A DNA stretch of 64,000 nucleotides. Source: Polaromonas sp. YR568 (GTDB lineage Bacteria; Pseudomonadota; Gammaproteobacteria; Burkholderiales; Burkholderiaceae_C). Numbering within the stretch: position 1 is the stretch's first letter; the number at the start of each line of letters is the position of its first letter. This document shows positions 43,352-51,539 of the stretch, piece after piece. The notes under the pieces were generated by a model, which searched no databases, had not been told where the DNA came from, and saw only the letters and a list, made by a program, of their open reading frames with translations. Where the stretch lies: NCBI RefSeq assembly GCF_900116715.1, contig NZ_FPBM01000013.1, positions 34,122-98,121 on the forward strand, written 5' to 3'. The translations under genes were made by a program, and so were the position numbers.

Positions 43352-44102
43352 TTACCTCTGCGGTACGGGTATCAATCAGGGCAGTCCAGAAAGTCTTGCG
43401 CCCTATCATGGGCAGGTAGCCGGTGGCCTTCATCGTATCGCTTCCACGGGACGCAGAAGCCAGGGCGCCATCAATTTCCGCAACACGGGCCGGGAAGCGG
43501 GTCTTTAGCTCCTCCAGCGGACGCGCATGGGCCAGCACCTGGGGCTTTGCCTGCGCGTAAGTCTGCCAGAGGCCTGGGCGCGCACCGAGTGGCACCCCTT
43601 GCAGCGCCGTCATGGTGGCCTCAAAACGCTCCTTGTCGTCTTTGAAATTTCGCAATGAAAGCAAGGTTGGCCCTGTCAAAGGCAATCGCTGAAATTCCGG
43701 TGGCGCCTGCGTCAATTCGTCTGCGGGTATCTCGAGGGCGTGGATGACCCGAAAACGATCCATCTCAAACGCCAGATGCACCGGACGGACAACAACCACT
43801 GTCCATAAACCATAGGCAAGCGCCACGAGCTGAAACAATCCAATCACTGCGAGATCGAGCCTCAAGGTTTCCAGTGATTTCTTGATGTCAAATACTGCCA
43901 GCGTCAGGAGAGGGCCCAGAATCACGTCTACCGTCACCACAATCAGGAACAGCTCGCGCCCACCGGAAATTTCCCGGTAGGGATAGGGGTACCAAACCGC
44001 AAAAACCAGCCACGCCGCAAGAGCCGCAATGGCAATGCTGATACCCAAATGCACACCCGCAGCCAGCAGACGGCGCTTTAAAGGATGCTGACTCATAAAC
44101 AT
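43323..44102 (-). CDS. TfpX/TfpZ family type IV pilin accessory protein
   Basis: A 259-residue inner-membrane protein with about four N-terminal TM helices. The family block WYPYPYREISGGRELFLIVVTVDVILGPLLTLAVFD is clear. The C-terminal half is periplasmic and includes PLTGPTLLSLRNFKDDKERFEAT. TfpX/TfpZ proteins (with FimB of Eikenella and TfpZ of Pseudomonas groups) modulate pilus assembly and are usually beside the pilin gene. Here the gene is 16 kb from pilA but near PglL, so the pilus set is dispersed. An ATG at 44096 is also possible. It is divergent from moaC over 41 bases. Confidence 0.88.
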   Translation of the reverse strand: MFMSQHPLKRRLLAAGVHLGISIAIAALAAWLVFAVWYPYPYREISGGRELFLIVVTVDVILGPLLTLAVFDIKKSLETLRLDLAVIGLFQLVALAYGLWTVVVVRPVHLAFEMDRFRVIHALEIPADELTQAPPEFQRLPLTGPTLLSLRNFKDDKERFEATMTALQGVPLGARPGLWQTYAQAKPQVLAHARPLEELKTRFPARVAEIDGALASASRGSDTMKATGYLPMIGRKTFWTALIDTRTAEVIAFVPIDSF

Positions 44103-44143
44103 GGTCTTATGATGAAGGCTTGTTGTAAAGGTTTCGTAAAAGC

Positions 44144-44629
44144 ATGGCATCCCCTCCCGCACTCACCCACTTTGACGGCCAAGGCCAGGCCCATATGGTT
44201 GACGTGGCAGGCAAGGCGGCCACACACCGTGTCGCCATTGCGCAGGGCCGTATCGTAATGAATCCGGCGACGCTGTCCATCATTCTGGAGGGCAGCGCAA
44301 AAAAGGGGGACGTGCTAGGCATCGCGCGCGTCGCCGGCATCATGGCCGCCAAGAAAACCAGCGACCTGATCCCCCTGTGCCACCCGCTCGCGTTGACGCG
44401 TGTCGCGATCGACTTTCTGCCTCAGGAAGGCGACTCCAGCATCACATGCCGGGTGACCGTGGAGACCGTGGGCCCGACGGGCGTGGAAATGGAAGCCCTC
44501 ACCGGTGTACAGGTCGCCTTGCTGACGATCTATGACATGTGCAAGGCTGTTGACCGCGCCATGGTCATCACCGATGTGAAGCTGCTGGAAAAGCACGGCG
44601 GAAAATCGGGCAGCTTCACCCATCCCTGA
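44144..44629 (+). CDS. moaC: Cyclic pyranopterin monophosphate synthase
   Basis: A 161-residue enzyme of molybdenum-cofactor synthesis that closes the cyclic phosphate of cPMP after MoaA. It has the MoaC signature DLIPLCHPLALTRVAIDF, the METVGPTGVEMEALTGVQVALLTIYDMCKAVDR block and the substrate-contacting KSGSFTH end. It stands alone; no other moa or mog gene is in the window. Flanking genes on the opposite strand are unrelated. Confidence 0.97.
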   Translation: MASPPALTHFDGQGQAHMVDVAGKAATHRVAIAQGRIVMNPATLSIILEGSAKKGDVLGIARVAGIMAAKKTSDLIPLCHPLALTRVAIDFLPQEGDSSITCRVTVETVGPTGVEMEALTGVQVALLTIYDMCKAVDRAMVITDVKLLEKHGGKSGSFTHP

Positions 44630-44640
44630 GCCGGTTTACC

Positions 44641-46170
44641 TTACCCCGCCGCTTTCGACCCGGTATTTGCCGCGGCCCAGCGCGCATACTCCTTTGGGAA
44701 GGCCGCCCGATAGCGCGCCAAGTGGGCTAGTGCTTCGTCATCCAGGCCCAACATGACGGCGCTTTCAATCACCTTTTCAATGACGGATGGCTCCGGCGAA
44801 TAGTGCAGAAGGGCTGTCGCCGTGTCAAAGGTCCACTGGGCGTTGTCTCTCGTTAAGGGTGTCAGGCTCAGCTCGGCAAACCGCACCTGGTTGCCGAACA
44901 GCCGTGAATCGCGGATTTTGGCCAAGGTGCCATCACGGTAGGCCACATCGCGCTCCTCGGGGCCTTTGTAGATCTGGCTGACCCGGTGATAGTCCCACGC
45001 GGCATAGGCACATCCCGCCAATATCGCCATCATGGCCAATGCCCTGACAACAGGAAACGGCGAAGCAGCTGGGCGCGCCGCCGCCTGTTTCTGGGCGTCT
45101 CCGGAGGCACCGGGAATGCGCCACAACAAGGCCACGCACAGGCCGAAAGCGACCTGGAACGGTCCGTACCACAACGGGTATTCCAGCAGGCTGTGCAGCA
45201 AGATCACTGCCAACACGCTCCAGGCCATCTGACGAGCGGCATCCGTCTCACGCCAGGGGCGTCTGCGCACTGTCCACCACACACCCAGGCTGCAAAGCAC
45301 AAGCGCGATCGGGATGCCCAGTTCAACCGCCAGATGCAAGGGCAGATTGTGGGCGTTGTCCAGAATTTCGCAGAATCGCGGGCCGGCATACAAGGTGTAG
45401 TAATGCGCATAGTCCAACTCCCCCCAGCCCCAGCCCAGCCAGGGCTTCTGCCCAATCAGATTCAATACGTTGGACCACAGCGTGAGGCGGCTGGCGCATG
45501 CCAGTTCGCCCCCCCGCAGCCGGGCCAGCATGCCGTGTGCAGCCGGGTCAAACCCCAGCAACCAAGGCAGCGCCACCACCGACAAGGCGTAGGCCAGCAC
45601 GGCTGAAATCAGGATGCGCAATACCTGAGGCTTGCGCCAGACACCCCAAATCACGGTCAATGCACACAGCACAATAAGCTCCAGCAATCCCGCGCGCGAG
45701 GACGACGCGGCGTTACCGGCCGCAAGCAACCCCGCTCCCACAAGCATCAACCACTGGCGGAGTCCGGCGTCGCTGCGCCGGCTGGCGACCCAGAGCAAGG
45801 CCGCCATGGCAATGTTGGTAAGGCTGGCGAACTGGTTGCGCTGGCGAAGATTGGCGAATGCTTCCCCGGGCGCCGTCGTCTGACTCACCCAAGCGCCCAG
45901 CGCGGCCGTGGCGCCGAAGTATTGCAGCAGACCTATCAGGCTGCTGATCAGGCCGGCAATCAACCAGGCCCATGCTGCCGGCACGGCCCAGCGTCGCGCA
46001 AAAGACACATCGCTGGTGGCTTGACCCGGAATCGTGCGTAGCGATATCGACAAGACCAGAGCGGCCGATGCGGCGACCGCCACCAACCAAGGCACAACGC
46101 CGGGGGAGGGACCGGACGCAAGCGGGTTCAACCAGGGCAGCGCTAGTAATAAGGTGGCAATCGATTGCAT
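44641..46170 (-). CDS. pglL: PglL-type protein O-oligosaccharyltransferase
   Basis: A 509-residue polytopic membrane protein (about 11 TM helices) of the Wzy/O-antigen ligase superfamily, with the PglL_A signature NLRQRNQFASLTNIA, then WGWGELDYAHYYTLY, HNLPLHLAVELGIPIAL (catalytic His) and EYPLWYGPFQVAFG. PglL transfers preassembled lipid-linked glycans en bloc to serines of periplasmic proteins, in particular pilins. The neighbour TfpX/TfpZ and the pilA/GT-C region at 58-60 kb fit pilin modification. It ends convergent with moaC, 11 bases apart. Confidence 0.88.
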   Translation of the reverse strand: MQSIATLLLALPWLNPLASGPSPGVVPWLVAVAASAALVLSISLRTIPGQATSDVSFARRWAVPAAWAWLIAGLISSLIGLLQYFGATAALGAWVSQTTAPGEAFANLRQRNQFASLTNIAMAALLWVASRRSDAGLRQWLMLVGAGLLAAGNAASSSRAGLLELIVLCALTVIWGVWRKPQVLRILISAVLAYALSVVALPWLLGFDPAAHGMLARLRGGELACASRLTLWSNVLNLIGQKPWLGWGWGELDYAHYYTLYAGPRFCEILDNAHNLPLHLAVELGIPIALVLCSLGVWWTVRRRPWRETDAARQMAWSVLAVILLHSLLEYPLWYGPFQVAFGLCVALLWRIPGASGDAQKQAAARPAASPFPVVRALAMMAILAGCAYAAWDYHRVSQIYKGPEERDVAYRDGTLAKIRDSRLFGNQVRFAELSLTPLTRDNAQWTFDTATALLHYSPEPSVIEKVIESAVMLGLDDEALAHLARYRAAFPKEYARWAAANTGSKAAG

Positions 46171-46554
46171 AAACGTGGGGCACCGGGAAACCGGAACCGG
46201 TCACTCCATCGAAATGAGGAGATCAAGACCGAAGCTTGCGAGATTAACTGATCCGGGCGATTGGCGGATTTGCAGCGGCACAGGTCGTTCGCGGACACGG
46301 CTATCAAACCCGCCCAGTGCCGTCGGTCCGCAGGATTGCGCCGGTAAGGCGTCCGAAGCGCAGCAGCATCGCCTTTTCGGGCCCTCTTGCGTTAGCATCG
46401 TATCGTTGTGTCCTGAAACCGCTTACAGACAAGGCCATCTGCGCCCATAAAGTCAGCAATCACTGAAAAACATGCACCTCCCTTGTGATCAAGCGCTAGC
46501 GGGCGTCCCTCGACCTGGCTTCAGTATGGCGGCATGTAGAGCATCAACCACGTC
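46171..46554. other. Promoter-bearing intergenic region before the polysaccharide locus
   Basis: About 380 bases between divergent pglL and the ABC permease. It must carry both promoters; no clear sigma-70 box pair, repeat or small gene is supported. Base composition changes here from GC-rich DNA on the left to AT-richer DNA on the right, marking the likely left boundary of the acquired locus. Confidence 0.4.
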
Positions 46555-47364
46555 ATGAACACGGTTGCCTTAAACCCCTTGCGGATCATCTCCGATATCT
46601 GGCGCCATCGCTATCTGCTCGGCCAGCTCATCAAGCGGGACGTACTGTTGCGCTACAGAGGCGCGATGTTCGGCGTGTTATGGGTTTTCCTTAGCCCGCT
46701 GCTGATGCTGGGGATTTTTGCCTTCATCTTCGGTCAAGTTTTTCAAACACGCTGGCCTCAGCAAGATGGCGGCCTGCCGTTCTGGCTATTGCTTTACAGC
46801 GGCTTGATCATTTTCAATATTTTTGCCGAGACGGTCTCGCGCGCGCCAACTTCAGTTCGCGGTCAGCCCAGTTTCGTGAAGAAGATCATTTTCCCAGTGG
46901 ATATCCTGCCGATTGTTCCGCTGGGGGCAGCTCTGGTTCACGGTGCGTTCAACTTTCTCATCCTGGTCGCCGCCTTGGGGTGGGCGGGTGGCCTCCACGG
47001 ACAAATAGTGCTGTTTCCAGTTCTGCTCCTTCCAGTGATATTGCTGGCCGTGGGGCTCTCCTGGTTTGTGGCAGCGTGGGGGGTGTTTATCAAGGACATG
47101 TCACAGATCGTGCCTGTGTTCGTCCAGATGCTGATGTTCCTGTCGCCCGTGTTTTACCCGGTGAGCGCCGTTCCCGAAGTATTGCGCCCCGCCTATCAAT
47201 ACAACCCTTTGGGAATAGTGATCGAGGCCTCTCGCGCCGTAGTCACGGGTGCATCAATCGACTGGGGAGCATGGGGCATGACGTTGGGCCTCTGCCTAGG
47301 AGCTTCAGTACTGGGCTATGCCTTCTTCAAGCACAGCAGGGAGGAATTTGCCGATGCGCTCTGA
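46555..47364 (+). CDS. wzm: ABC-2 polysaccharide export permease (Wzm)
   Basis: A 269-residue membrane protein with six TM helices: RDVLLRYRGAMFGVLWVFLSPLLMLGIFAFIFGQVFQT is the family opening, with FPVDILPIVPLGAALVHGAFNF and a C-terminal YQYNPLGIVIEASRAVV. It forms the channel with Wzt to export undecaprenyl-linked O-antigen or capsule chains finished in the cytoplasm. It overlaps the ATPase gene by 11 bases and is the first gene of the locus. Confidence 0.93.
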   Translation: MNTVALNPLRIISDIWRHRYLLGQLIKRDVLLRYRGAMFGVLWVFLSPLLMLGIFAFIFGQVFQTRWPQQDGGLPFWLLLYSGLIIFNIFAETVSRAPTSVRGQPSFVKKIIFPVDILPIVPLGAALVHGAFNFLILVAALGWAGGLHGQIVLFPVLLLPVILLAVGLSWFVAAWGVFIKDMSQIVPVFVQMLMFLSPVFYPVSAVPEVLRPAYQYNPLGIVIEASRAVVTGASIDWGAWGMTLGLCLGASVLGYAFFKHSREEFADAL

Positions 47365-48640
47365 TGCTGCGATTTCAGTAAAAAACCTGACCAAAACTTA
47401 CCGAATCTTTGGTCATCCTGGCGACCGAATCAAGCAGGCACTAACGCTGGGCCGGATGCGCTTTCACCGTGAGTTCACCGCCGTAAAGGACGTCACGTTT
47501 GAAATCAAGAAAGGCGCAACCGTTGGCATTATTGGCCGCAATGGCTCTGGCAAAAGCACCTTACTGCAATTAATCTGCGGGATCCTCACGCCGACTGCGG
47601 GGACCGTTAAAGTCAATGGTCGCATCTGCGCCTTGCTTGAGCTGGGGGCCGGCTTTAATCCGGAATTCACGGGTAGCGAGAACATCTATTTTCAAGGCGC
47701 ACTGATGGGGCTGAGCAAGGATGAGATGGACTCGCGGTTCGATGGGATCGTTAAATTTGCCGATATTGGCGCGTTCATCGATCAACCCGTAAGGACATAT
47801 TCAAGCGGCATGTTTGTAAGACTTGCCTTTGCTGTGGCAACGTCAGTAGATGCCGAGGTCATCCTTATTGACGAAGCAATGGCGGTCGGTGATCTCGCAT
47901 TCCAGTCACGCTGCTTTAGCCGCATACATCAGCTGAAAAGTAAGGGAGTTACCTTTCTTTTGGTGTCACATTCAATGGCACAAATCCTGAATAACGCGGA
48001 CAGCGCATTGCTGATGGATCGCGGCTCGATTCTTATGCATGCCGAGGACGTTAAGTCAGTAGTCGCAGCCTATGAGGCCGCCGTCCGCAATACTTCCGGA
48101 GCAGCGATATCAGAACCAGAAATTGTTGGAACAGGCGCTCAAACGAATGCCATCTCCCGCACGCAATTAGGTGCCGATGCCGTGAAGCAGACAAGGCAAG
48201 ATTTGCATGAAAATAGATTTGGAACCTTTGAAGCCATCATCACCAAGGTAGCTTTTCTGCAAAACAAATCGGAAAGCCTTTATCTTTGCCCGGGAACAGA
48301 AACCGTTGTTCGCTTTCATATTGAGTCATCCGGCGCATTGAGTGACGTAGTGTTGGGAATTTCAATAAGACTGCCAGGCACAGGCGATTTATGGGGGGAC
48401 AATAATTTACTGGCGGAGCATCCCCTCACACTTCATCCAGGCCGGAACACTATTGAGTATGTTTTTGATCTTCCCGTCTCTAACGGCGAGTATCTGGTTT
48501 ATTGTGGACTGGCTGCCTTTGAGTTCGGCAACCGCATAGAGATTGACCAACGGTGGCCTGTAGAGCAGATTACCGTTGCTTCGGACCGTGTCCAGATAGG
48601 GCATATTTATGCCCCTGTAACAGTAAGAGTCGCAGCTTAG
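47354..48640 (+). CDS. wzt: ABC polysaccharide exporter ATPase with C-terminal glycan-binding domain (Wzt)
   Basis: A 428-residue protein. Residues 1-245 are the nucleotide-binding domain: Walker A GRNGSGKST (61-69), signature YSSGMFVRLAF, Walker B EVILIDEAMAVGD. Residues about 275-428 are a beta-rich Wzt_C domain (TFEAIITKVAFLQNKSESLYL, GLAAFEFGNRIEIDQRWPVEQI). In the Wzt of E. coli O9a the domain recognises the chemically capped non-reducing end of the chain. Its presence implies a capped polymer here too. The ATG at 47354 overlaps wzm; the next gene begins directly after the stop (TAGATG). Confidence 0.95.
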   Translation: MRSDAAISVKNLTKTYRIFGHPGDRIKQALTLGRMRFHREFTAVKDVTFEIKKGATVGIIGRNGSGKSTLLQLICGILTPTAGTVKVNGRICALLELGAGFNPEFTGSENIYFQGALMGLSKDEMDSRFDGIVKFADIGAFIDQPVRTYSSGMFVRLAFAVATSVDAEVILIDEAMAVGDLAFQSRCFSRIHQLKSKGVTFLLVSHSMAQILNNADSALLMDRGSILMHAEDVKSVVAAYEAAVRNTSGAAISEPEIVGTGAQTNAISRTQLGADAVKQTRQDLHENRFGTFEAIITKVAFLQNKSESLYLCPGTETVVRFHIESSGALSDVVLGISIRLPGTGDLWGDNNLLAEHPLTLHPGRNTIEYVFDLPVSNGEYLVYCGLAAFEFGNRIEIDQRWPVEQITVASDRVQIGHIYAPVTVRVAA

Positions 48641-49972
48641 ATGTTTGCAGTCTTTTTACCCGCTCTTAATTTCAGAGGAAACCGCTCACCTTATCTTTGG
48701 TGGTTTTATAAGTTCCTGAGTGAATTCGGTGAAAGTGCCGCCTATGTATGCGGGGATGAGTATTTTCTCGATCCTAAGGTTCATCATCAGAACGGCAGAG
48801 ATGAAGCCAGCGGTGAGGTTGCGAATCAACTTGGATACCAGCTCCCGGATGAAAGGCTATTGCACGCACTGCGGAAGGCTGATATCCAAGTTGAAGTCTG
48901 GCAAGCCCTGGAGCAGATGTTCCCCGGCAATCCACTCGAATCATTTCGCCATTTTTGCCTCAAAAACGATGAGCTCCTGCATGAGGCTCTTACTCGCGCG
49001 TTTAATCAACTCAAGCAATCGCACGGCAATATTGAAGTCGTCATTACGTGCGTCAACTGCGCTACGTTGCAGCGTTTCTGCAGAGAACAATCCCTACCGC
49101 TTTTGCATATTGAACTGGGGCCATTTCGCAGCCCCCAGTACCTGGCAACAGCATACTTCGATTTCAGTGGCGTGAATGGAGGCACGGAATCTCAACGGAG
49201 GTTCAATAGTTCCAGCAACTCCATGGATCCCCAAAATGATCCGTTGACCGTTGATGCCGTGCGCTCCCTGTTCATGGTGGGAAAACCTCCATTGCAAACT
49301 CAGCCGTCGTGCGAGTTAGGCATCGGTTTGCAAATAGAGGACGACAGCAACATCATTTGCTATTCCAACGGTTTCTCCTCGTTGTCACTTCTCAACAACT
49401 CTCGAAAGCTCTTAGCCGAAAGAAAGCTGAAAGCCCCTGTCCTGGTTAGAGGACATCCGGGTTCCTTTTTTTCGCCAAAAAACTTGCCTCCAGGGCTCAG
49501 CATTGATCCTTCAGAAACGGCAATGAAATTCATTCAATCCTGCAAGGAAGTTCATACGATTAATTCCAGCCTCGCCGTCGAATTTCTTCTGCAAGGAAAA
49601 AAAGCAACAGTCTTTGGAGAGAGTCCATTTTCTTTCTGCATTGATGCCGATACGCGTGAACACTTGACGTCCGCTCTCTGCTTCTTCTGCCTTAACTATC
49701 TCGTTCCCTGGCGGCTGGCAATTTCTAGTGACTACATACGATGGCGACTGCTCAACTCAGAAGAACAAGCGATCAGGGACATTCATATGGAGTTCTATAT
49801 GCGTGAAAAAATCACTTTGCTCGAAACACAAATAGCCGATCTTGAAAGAGAGTTAAGTGAGAAAAACAAACAGATTGCGGTACTTCAGTCCTCAATTTCC
49901 TGGCGTCTCATTTACTTTTTCCGGAAGATTTTCAGATTTGTCTCGCGACGGTTGGGCTGGGCAAATAAGTGA
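48641..49972 (+). CDS. Kdo-transferase-like glycosyltransferase with C-terminal coiled coil (GT99-like?)
   Basis: A 443-residue protein of AT-richer codon usage. The C-terminal half of the catalytic part contains INSSLAVEFLLQGKKATVFGESPF, very like the Kdo-transferase blocks of KpsC/KpsS and of GT99 (WbbB). HIELGPFRSPQYLATAYFDFSGVNGG is a second conserved-looking element. The last 55 residues are a heptad-rich coiled coil (EKITLLETQIADLERELSEK) and an aromatic/basic amphipathic tail (WRLIYFFRKIFRFVSRRLG) that could anchor it to the membrane. This layout resembles chain-terminating enzymes. The family call is uncertain. Confidence 0.5.
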   Translation: MFAVFLPALNFRGNRSPYLWWFYKFLSEFGESAAYVCGDEYFLDPKVHHQNGRDEASGEVANQLGYQLPDERLLHALRKADIQVEVWQALEQMFPGNPLESFRHFCLKNDELLHEALTRAFNQLKQSHGNIEVVITCVNCATLQRFCREQSLPLLHIELGPFRSPQYLATAYFDFSGVNGGTESQRRFNSSSNSMDPQNDPLTVDAVRSLFMVGKPPLQTQPSCELGIGLQIEDDSNIICYSNGFSSLSLLNNSRKLLAERKLKAPVLVRGHPGSFFSPKNLPPGLSIDPSETAMKFIQSCKEVHTINSSLAVEFLLQGKKATVFGESPFSFCIDADTREHLTSALCFFCLNYLVPWRLAISSDYIRWRLLNSEEQAIRDIHMEFYMREKITLLETQIADLERELSEKNKQIAVLQSSISWRLIYFFRKIFRFVSRRLGWANK

Positions 49973-50011
49973 CCTTTCGTCGTCATTTGTCGAGCGCAAC
50001 AATCCTTCAAC

Positions 50012-51172
50012 TTGATTAAATCAAAGTCATTCCCGTACAACTTGCACGAGGCCAGCTTGCTATCTCGTTTGGATAGAAGAGAAACACCGCGCAATTTTTG
50101 GCTCGATGCTTGCCGCAGCCTGGCAATCATCATGGTCCTGGCCTCTCATGGACGGCACTTCCTCATCCCAGCCTGGAAGGATGCCGCGATATTCCGCCTC
50201 GGTGGATTTTTAGGGGTGGAACTATTCTTTGTTCTTTCCGGTTTTTTGATCGGAAACATCGTTTGGTCAAGCTTCAAACAGGCCGGAACCGGCCACAAGT
50301 GGGTGTTGAGTTTTATGATTCGCCGGTGGCTGAGGACGCTACCTACCTACTACTTGTTTCTCTTTATCAATGCGCTATTGATTGGCGGCGCAGTGTCTGG
50401 TGGGCACGTTGCGGATCTCCTGCCTTTCGTACTTTTCACCCAGAACCTGGCATGGCCTCATCCTGTGGTCTTTGGCGAAGCCTGGAGTCTTTCTGTCGAG
50501 GAAATTTTTTATCTGATCCTGCCGATTTCTTTAGTCCTGTTTGGCCACATCTTCTCGAGCAAAAAGGCCGCGTTCCTTTCAGTTGTTGCGCTGTTATTGC
50601 TCCTGCCCCTAGTCGCAAGAACAATTGCGGTAGGAATATCAGAACCATCATGGGATGCAGGCATTAGAAAGGTGGTCGTTTTCCGGCTTGATGCTCTTAT
50701 GATTGGGGTTCTAACCAGCTGGTTGCTCTATGAGAGGCCACCTCTTACTCGCATAATGCGTGTCTCATTCTTGCTTTTGAGTCTTTCAATCGTGACGGGA
50801 GCCGTGACGTTCTTTTTACTGAATGAGGCCACACTGAATACTGATGTATTCGCAAGAGTTTGGTTGTTCCCCTTGGTTTCCGTAGGTTGTGTCTTGTTGG
50901 TAGTGGCTGGGCTGACGTGGCATAGCGCACCCGCAATAATTGGCAGACCGGCGGCGATCTGCGCACGCTGGTCATATGCGCTTTATCTTGCCCATATGCC
51001 CGTGTTTAATATCATCCTGTGGTCTCACGGGAATGCCCAGCCCGAAAATACTTTCGGCGCTCTCGTGCGATGGGGGGTGTTCATTGGGGGCAGCGTGTGT
51101 GCGGCCGCTCTGGTGGAACGATTTGTTGAGCGGCCCACGCTTCGCTGGCGTGACCGGATTGCTCCCCGATAG
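50012..51172 (+). CDS. Acyltransferase-3 family membrane O-acyltransferase
   Basis: A 386-residue protein with about ten TM helices. Active-site-like His is in MVLASHGRHF after WLDACRSLAI, and the second signature is EAWSLSVEEIFYLILP. The family (OafA, YrhL) adds acetyl or other acyl groups to O-antigen or other glycans at the periplasmic face. The exact start is unclear: the frame opens with TTG at 50012 and several TTGs follow. It belongs to the same AT-rich locus, 39 bases after the Kdo-transferase-like gene. Confidence 0.9.
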   Translation: MIKSKSFPYNLHEASLLSRLDRRETPRNFWLDACRSLAIIMVLASHGRHFLIPAWKDAAIFRLGGFLGVELFFVLSGFLIGNIVWSSFKQAGTGHKWVLSFMIRRWLRTLPTYYLFLFINALLIGGAVSGGHVADLLPFVLFTQNLAWPHPVVFGEAWSLSVEEIFYLILPISLVLFGHIFSSKKAAFLSVVALLLLLPLVARTIAVGISEPSWDAGIRKVVVFRLDALMIGVLTSWLLYERPPLTRIMRVSFLLLSLSIVTGAVTFFLLNEATLNTDVFARVWLFPLVSVGCVLLVVAGLTWHSAPAIIGRPAAICARWSYALYLAHMPVFNIILWSHGNAQPENTFGALVRWGVFIGGSVCAAALVERFVERPTLRWRDRIAPR

Positions 51173-51257
51173 ATCTGGACCAGGTGATTTGATAGTGCCC
51201 ACACCATTAGTCGAAGATAGAAAAGTGGCTTCTGCCGTATCAATCCGAGGGAGAACT
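51173..51257. other. Leader before the 93-codon frame
   Basis: Eighty-five bases between the acyltransferase stop and the next possible start. No family is visible; it ends in the GAGGGAG ribosome-binding site of the following frame. Confidence 0.3.
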
Positions 51258-51539
51258 ATGTATACCGCTAGCCCAGTTGTCCGACACCTGAAACAGGTTG
51301 ATGGTAGTGGCGCTGGAGTTCACGGAGTAAGTAGGCTGCCGCAGATATTGGAGAGCCAGTTAAGCATGCAAAGACTTGCTTTAGCGTTCACTAAACGCCG
51401 ATCGACCATTTCGCATCGCCAGTATTGGGCTCCACAATGGCATCCTGATCAGCGCGGTGCGGACCCTGTCTCTCTATCTCCACGCACAGAACGATCTTTA
51501 TTGCTAACCCAGGAAGAGACACGGGGTCACCCGCAATGA
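51258..51539 (+). CDS. Unrecognised 93-residue protein (possible small gene)
   Basis: A 93-codon frame with GAGGGAG 6 bases before its ATG and an ATGA overlap with the next glycosyltransferase gene (51536-51539), the pattern of translational coupling. The product is basic (TKRRSTISHRQYW, WHPDQRGADPVSLSPR) with no TM helix, signal or familiar motif. It could be a real small gene of the locus, or a decayed remnant in a 363-base gap. There is no database evidence for it. Confidence 0.35.
   Translation: MYTASPVVRHLKQVDGSGAGVHGVSRLPQILESQLSMQRLALAFTKRRSTISHRQYWAPQWHPDQRGADPVSLSPRTERSLLLTQEETRGHPQ

Noticed and set aside
51173..51535. Transposase remnant between acyltransferase and tandem glycosyltransferase
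   Set aside because: No inverted repeats, target duplication or DDE-like motifs were visible in any frame; kept only as an uncertain small gene.
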